Below are positions 9,361-12,953 of a DNA stretch of 12,953 nt, piece by piece. Each line of letters starts with the position of its first letter. Positions within the stretch are counted from its first letter, which is position 1. The position numbers were made by a program, and so were the translations under genes. The stretch comes from Darksidea phi. Its lineage: Eukaryota; Ascomycota; Dothideomycetes; Pleosporales; Lentitheciaceae. The stretch covers positions 1 to 12,953 of the forward strand of contig JASJFT010000448.1 in NCBI GenBank assembly GCA_030770425.1, given 5' to 3'. The notes under the pieces were generated by a model that made no database searches, was not told the DNA's origin, and saw nothing but the letters and a program-made list of their open reading frames with translations.

Positions 9361-9649
9361 TCGACCAAGCCGTTGCCGCTGCCGATAGCCAAACCGACTG
9401 ACGATACGATTCAGTCAGAATCCGAGAATATGGATCCGTCCGTCGCCGCTGTTGCAGCTGTTGATGTTCACTCGGCCGCGGATATAAGCAACACAAGCCC
9501 TGCGAGTAGTTCCGTCTGTTGTTGCCATTGCTGCGGTGGATGCCCAATCCGGACAGCATCTGGGCGTATACTTCTTTACATGGCGCGCCTGTGGTCTTGG
9601 AGCCGTGGATTGCGCCGTAGGTGTATACGTGCTGTGGCGATGCCGGAGG

Positions 9650-10262
9650 TGGTGCCTTCGCTTTCACGCCTATCGACGGCTATCCTACTCAAAGCGTATG
9701 AGTTTTTAATCCGAGGCCCGGAAGTCTATTCTCGTCGATCATAAGAGCGCGCAGACCGTAGAGTCGCCTTCCCTGTTAAAGTTAGGCGGAAGCGGAGGGC
9801 GGAGGGGTTGGTGCCTTCCCTTTCGTGTCTGTTGGCGGCCATGTTCCTCAAGCTATCGGCAGCCATTCCACCCGATGATATGAGTTTTTTACCGTCGACG
9901 AGAGACAGCGCAGCCCCCACAATCGCCTTCTCTGTCAAAATTAGGTGGGAGCTGGGGAGGAGCGTGGGGCGTGGTGCTTTCACTCTCACGTGTGCTAGCG
10001 GCCATGCTGCTCAAGCTAGCAGCAGCCATCCTACTCGAGCTATCGGTGGCCATGCTACTCGAGCTGTGGGCAGTTATGCTACTCGATCCTATAAGCGCGT
10101 AGCCCGTAGACTCGCCTTCTCCCTAAAAGAGTACATGGGAGAGGAGGGTTGGGACAAGGAGCGGGGGTGGTGCCTTCGCTCTCGCCGCTTGCGGTCATGC
10201 CACTCGAGCCATTGGTGGCCATACTACCCGAGCTGTCGGTAGCTATGCTACTCAAGCGCAGA
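9650..10262. repeat. tandem repeat cluster E, four units, periods 159, 163, 196
   Basis: The anchor GGTGCCTTCGCTTTCAC or close variants starts at 9651, 9810, 9973 and 10169. Each unit then has one or more copies of a 24-base motif, an AGACTCGCCTTCTC-like block (near 9760, 9921, 10109) and a G-rich end. The extra length of units 3 and 4 comes largely from extra 24-base motifs. In one plus frame units 1 and 2 both read VPSLSxLxxAxxLK, then a basic AFSVKIR-like end, broken by a TAA at 9742-9744; the 163-base step then shifts the frame. Confidence 0.85.
9994..10255. repeat. 24-base minisatellite nested in cluster E
   Basis: Consecutive units lie at 9994-10014 (21 bases), 10015-10038, 10039-10062 and 10063-10086, then again at 10208-10231 and 10232-10255. 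The type unit is GCTATCGGTGGCCATGCT plus ACTCGA. Single diverged copies occur in units 1 and 2 near 9672 and 9830-9870. Translated, one frame gives AIGGHATR / AVGSYATR octapeptides and another gives LLELSVAM octapeptides. Confidence 0.9.
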
Positions 10263-10743
10263 AGTTTCCAGAGGGAGACTTAGAGTCTGTTGTCGACCGT
10301 GAGTGCGTGTCGCCCGTAGAGGTCATGTTTTCTGCGGAGTCTGAAAGGGACTGCTGTACAAACCTGGAAAACATCAAACGCGGCGCTCTTGATTGCCGGA
10401 ATAGTGACATCCTTGCCAAACCCCTTGCAAGCCTCAAGCTCATCAACTCGGAGCGGCGCCAGCCTGTGCGTAGTGTCGTCTTCAACCGCTCGAGAAGGTA
10501 GAAGCGGGTGAGAGCACCGCCGATCCGTTACTTGTACCTCCCTGCCCCCAGAAGTATACAAAGGAAGAAGAGGACTTCTGCATGACTGTTACCTGCCTCT
10601 ACCGCCCTTTCTCGACTCAGAGCGGTGCGTTGTCGTTTGTGCGGCGTTTGGTGTTGCGAGCGTGGTTGTTTTCGAAGGGGTTTTGAAAACTTCAAGGCAG
10701 GGCTTCACCACGGCCACCAAAGATCGGCGAACGACCAGTCCCA
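10263..10743. other. unassigned region after cluster E
   Basis: A plus frame continues from the last minisatellite unit to a TAG at 10499-10501 and reads like protein (KFPEGDLESVVDREC, NLENIKRGALDCRNSDIL, SLKLINSERRQPV). Minus frames at 10252-10485 and 10280-10561 overlap it. I cannot tell which, if any, is real, and no motif identifies a family. A short minus frame at 10589-10777 has no recognisable domain. Confidence 0.3.
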
Positions 10744-11213
10744 CTAGGCACTGCAGAGCGAAATGAGCGAGCAACAAGGTCTACAAGGCAATGCAGAGTA
10801 AAATGGCATTCGGCGATGGACATGGATCATATGAATCATTCGGGCCATGGCAATTTGCGATGGTTCTGAAGATATCATCATCCCAAAGATTATGGAGCAT
10901 CCATGGCCCCTTGCCTTTCTCCTTGAGCTTGCATAACAGAGAATGTTGTCGCCAAGGTTGCTATCCGCTGCTTGATATGCTAAATCATAACCCCTTTCGG
11001 AGCTTCTCATTGGCGGTGGCTGCCTACGAACTTGGGAGGCGTGCATATTGCTGAACATCGCAGCCGCATGCTCCAGCGTACACAACATGCGTTCGCCACC
11101 CAATCATGGTCATCGTGGTAGACATGTAGGAGGGCCCATGAAGGCCAAGCATGATACCCCTTGTCTTGCCGGAGCCCATAATCCCAAGTCCTATGGGGAA
11201 GGATAAGATGCAT
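10744..11213 (-). pseudogene. possible coding relic, frame-shifted
   Basis: Two minus-strand frames may be pieces of one gene. The upstream one (11213 down to about 11090) reads HRTWDYGLRQDKGYHAWPSW and HVYHDDHDWVANAC. The downstream one (about 11090 to 10744) reads YDLAYQAADSNLGDNILCY and IIFGMMISSEPSQIAM. Joining them needs a frameshift or an intron near 11070-11100. The family is not recognised, and a plus frame at 10791-11054 is equally open. The call rests only on protein-like composition. Confidence 0.2.
10746..10805. repeat. 20-base direct repeat, 40 bases apart
   Basis: AGGCACTGCAGAGCGAAATG at 10746 recurs as AGGCAATGCAGAGTAAAATG at 10786, with 17 of 20 bases identical. Confidence 0.75.
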
Positions 11214-11296
11214 ATACTCTAGCGTCTCTCGTTGCTACAGTACATCAAGGCGCGTAACACATGTGCATCCGTTTATGGCCTGTCCTCAAGTAAGGA

Positions 11297-11640
11297 GTGA
11301 AAGCCAGTGGCACCCTCCCCGCCCTTCACGTCGTTCATGCCACGTTTACGCCCGCACGGGAGTACCATTCACAATAATATCAGCAAATTTGGTAATAGCA
11401 TATATGTTATCTACCGAAGGAGTCTTCCATCAAACAAAAAGCCTAGTATGGCTCGGCCCAGTCGTGTGGAAACATCGACACTTGAGCCCTTCATTCGGAC
11501 CTCTACATATAGAGGAAGCTCCATTGGAGCCTATTAAAAGGTAAGCCCCCATTTCTTTTTTGCCCTTTTTGCATACTTGTTAGTGCACCAGTTCGTATCC
11601 CGTACAGAGCAAATGCTTCTTTTTGCGCTTTCTGTCCTTT
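11297..11640. repeat. dispersed element G, copy 1
   Basis: It aligns with copy 2 from about 11350 to 11640 and with copy 3 from about 11297 to 11430. The core 11476-11560 is nearly identical to 11841-11924, offset 365. An AT-rich part (AATAATATCAGCAAATTTGG, TATATGTTATCTAC) precedes it and a GTTCGTATCCCGTACAGAGC block follows it. The core holds two adjacent inverted repeats and ends in AAAAGGTAAGC followed by a T-rich tract and TTGTTAG, which looks like a short fungal intron (11541-11583). Outside the core, copies differ mainly by transitions. No transposase, reverse transcriptase or long terminal repeat is visible. Confidence 0.8.
11500..11530. other. two adjacent perfect inverted repeats in copy 1
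   Basis: CCTCTA-CATA-TAGAGG occupies 11500-11515 and GCTCCA-T-TGGAGC occupies 11518-11530. The stems are six perfect pairs each, two bases apart. Confidence 0.9.
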
Positions 11641-11719
11641 ATTAACGGCAACGGCAGTGTTATGTTTTCCACACACATGCTTCTCACTACAGAAGTAGTT
11701 GACACGGTTACGGTCGTTC

Positions 11720-12003
11720 CGCGCACATAGCAGTGTTATTTACGATAATTTCCGCAATTCTGGTGATAGTATATATATTATCTACTAGAAGTGTCTTTCA
11801 TGAAAGAAAGAGAAACGACATGGCCTGGTCGCAAAGACGTCGACACTTGAGCCCTTCATTCGGACCTCTACATATAGAGGAAGCTCCACTGGAGCCCATT
11901 AAAAGGTAAGCCCCCATTTCTTTTTGCCTTTTTTTTGTGTATACACTTGTTAGCTACGTAGTTCGGATCCCGTACGGAGCAAAATCTTCTTTTTGCACTT
12001 TAT
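11720..12003. repeat. dispersed element G, copy 2
   Basis: This is the second copy: GATAATTTCCGCAATTCTGG, then GGTGATAGTATATATATTATCTAC, then the core 11841-11924, then GTTCGGATCCCGTACGGAGC and CTTCTTTTTGCACTTT. Similarity fades at about 12000, exactly where the decayed minus-strand gene has its stop codon, as if the element marks a breakpoint. The GTAAGC to TTGTTAG pair is kept (11906-11953, 48 bases). Confidence 0.8.
11865..11895. other. two adjacent perfect inverted repeats in copy 2
   Basis: These are the same paired palindromes as in copy 1, at 11865-11880 and 11883-11895. The only change is the central base of the second (C instead of T), so both stems are kept. Confidence 0.9.
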
Positions 12004-12628
12004 GGTAACGTTGACGATATAGTTAGGGCTGAGACATTCACCGTACACGTTGCTCCAGCTACCCAAAAGCATTCATTCGATGTTTTCATTTTAAGCTGCC
12101 ATTTCGTCCTTGCGCAACCTGAACCTTCCAAATGAAGCGGGCCGCTTATTGGGATATCCATCTGCATTGTTAAGCGCGAAGCGGGGACGAAAAACCGAAC
12201 GCTATGAAAGTAGTAAATTCTGGCTACTCTAGCCCGTAGCTTGCGCATGCCGCCATTGTATCGCTTATCCTACGGCTCGCAATACCTAGCACCTATGACG
12301 TTTCGGTAGCGGCTTTCTAAAGAAGACTCGACTTGGGGCTAGAGTCCGGCAAGAGCAAGTCAAACCCAAGAGTCATGTTCTCGTAGAAGGACCGTAGCTT
12401 TCTATGCTTGGAAATTCACGTGTATAGAAAAAGAAGAGCTTAGCATTTGTCGAAGCTGAACAAGGTAATCTCGAATTCCTACGGCGTCCACATGAGCTCG
12501 CCGTGCTTCATAGCATTGTACGGTTATGGTACTGCTGCGACATCCACAAGGTGCGGTGCGAAATACAGATGATGCACGAGCTCCCGAAGCCCACCATTCC
12601 TATAGATAGGAACGTTTCCTATACCCAT
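12000..12628 (-). pseudogene. decayed hypothetical protein gene with several nonsense codons
   Basis: Family not recognised. From an ATG at 12626-12628 the minus strand reads MGIGNVPIYRNGGLREL, HHLYFAPHLVDVAAVP, then TAA (12524-12526), PYNAMKHGELMWTP, TAG (12479-12481), EFEITLFSFDKC, TAA (12440-12442), TGA (12416-12418), FYENMTLGFDLLLPDSSP and TAG (12317-12319). Just before that last stop the reading moves to a second frame: ESRYRNVIGARYCEP, TAG (12270-12272), then an open stretch with RYNGGMRKLRARVARIYYF, VRFFVPASRLTMQMDIPIS and CFWVAGATCTVNVSAL, ending at 12000-12002. All TAA/TAG stops could come from glutamine codons CAA/CAG by one C-to-T change. The first frame is open upstream to 12685, so the start is uncertain. 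Element G borders both ends. Chance is an alternative for any one piece, but the density of protein-like segments in two linked frames argues against it. Confidence 0.5.
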
Positions 12629-12648
12629 CAAATCGTTGCTACGCAAGC

Positions 12649-12800
12649 AGTGAGAGCCGCGCCCACCGCCCTCTCTCCCTTGCACTTAGCGTCCGTGCCA
12701 CGCTTGTAGGCTGCCTTCACAATAACACACAAACCTATATCACCAAATTCCAATTTTGATATGCGTATATATAATAGATAACTGGAAGGTCTAATACTAA
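12649..12800. repeat. dispersed element G, partial copy 3
   Basis: Diverged similarity to the 5' part of copy 1: a GTGARAGCC start, a GTGCCACGCTTG / ATGCCACGTTTA block, TTCACAATAA, CACCAAATT against CAGCAAATT, and an AT-rich TATATAATAGATAAC-like stretch followed by GGAAGGTCT. The hairpin core is absent. It lies at the 5' edge of the decayed minus-strand gene. Confidence 0.6.
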
Positions 12801-12805
12801 AAATC

Positions 12806-12830
12806 CCCACCAGGTTCAAGGCCTGGTGGG
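12806..12830. other. perfect 9-base inverted repeat
   Basis: CCCACCAGG (12806-12814) pairs perfectly with CCTGGTGGG (12822-12830) around a 7-base loop, TTCAAGG. On the minus strand it is followed by GATTTTTAG, so it resembles a stem followed by a T run; on plus the loop resembles a tRNA T-arm (GGTTCAAGGCC). No tRNA body fits around it. Confidence 0.7.
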
Positions 12831-12873
12831 AGAGTGGTGGAATAGCGGGTATTCGAGTATCAGAACAAAGGTA

Positions 12874-12876
<3 letters not shown>

Positions 12877-12953
<77 letters not shown>
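12877..12953. repeat. G homopolymer at the window end
   Basis: Seventy-seven consecutive G residues run to the edge. Runs of this length are rare in genomes and typical of sequencing or assembly artefacts (for example dark-cycle G calls or a tailing step), so I would not treat it as biology without long-read support. Confidence 0.95.

Noticed and set aside
5145..10262. A CRISPR array or bacterial-type repeat system
   Set aside because: The units are long, diverged and head-to-tail without unique spacers, there are no cas-like genes, and the window is eukaryotic in character.
11297..12800. Element G as an LTR retrotransposon or a DNA transposon
   Set aside because: No TG...CA ends, target-site duplication, terminal inverted repeats or enzyme domain could be found, so only a dispersed repeat is claimed.
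12810..12826. GGTTCAAGGCC with a perfect 5-base stem, as in a tRNA T-arm
   Set aside because: The segment upstream is AT-rich and gives no acceptor, D-arm or anticodon arm, so it is reported only as an inverted repeat.

Overview
The window reads as eukaryotic, most likely from a filamentous ascomycete (Pezizomycotina; my guess is Dothideomycetes/Pleosporales, on protein style alone). The reasons are one intact intron-free F-box protein of a type amplified in these fungi, low gene density, long non-coding stretches, and lightly broken coding relics whose stop codons and repeat-copy differences are mostly C/T-type changes, as repeat-induced point mutation (RIP) would leave. A 33-base T tract opens the window and a 77-base G tract closes it; both look like contig or sequencing artefacts. 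I see no rRNA, tRNA, CRISPR array, bacterial operon or telomere repeat.

Layout. 1-570: T tract and AT-rich spacer. 571-1274 (minus): a conserved-looking hypothetical protein gene, apparently broken by one in-frame TAA and a change of frame that could be a 59-base intron. 1275-2024: its upstream region, with candidate CCAAT, TGACGTAA and E-box sites, which is also the 3' flank of the next gene. 2025-3500 (minus): the F-box/leucine-rich protein, the only confident intact gene. 3501-5140: no confident gene. 5145-10262: a repeat-rich tract with four clusters of diverged tandem repeats, each with a period near 150-170 bases, plus shorter nested minisatellites; no intact gene is recognisable among them. 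10263-11296: unassigned, with a possible coding relic on minus. 11297-12800: an AT-rich block with two copies (365 bases apart) and a partial third copy of a dispersed element, and a decayed minus-strand gene at 12000-12628. 12831-12953: the end, with the G tract.

The genes do not form a pathway. The F-box protein would act as a substrate receptor of an SCF ubiquitin ligase. The rest looks like a fast-evolving, gene-poor fungal compartment (possibly subtelomeric or repeat-flanked) where satellites expand and genes decay. The points most worth following are the tandem clusters of shared period, the array that loses one ~15-base subunit per unit, the repeat pair whose 85-base core carries two hairpins and synonymous-only differences, and the decayed gene at the right end. 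All calls come from reading the sequence; no database search was possible.
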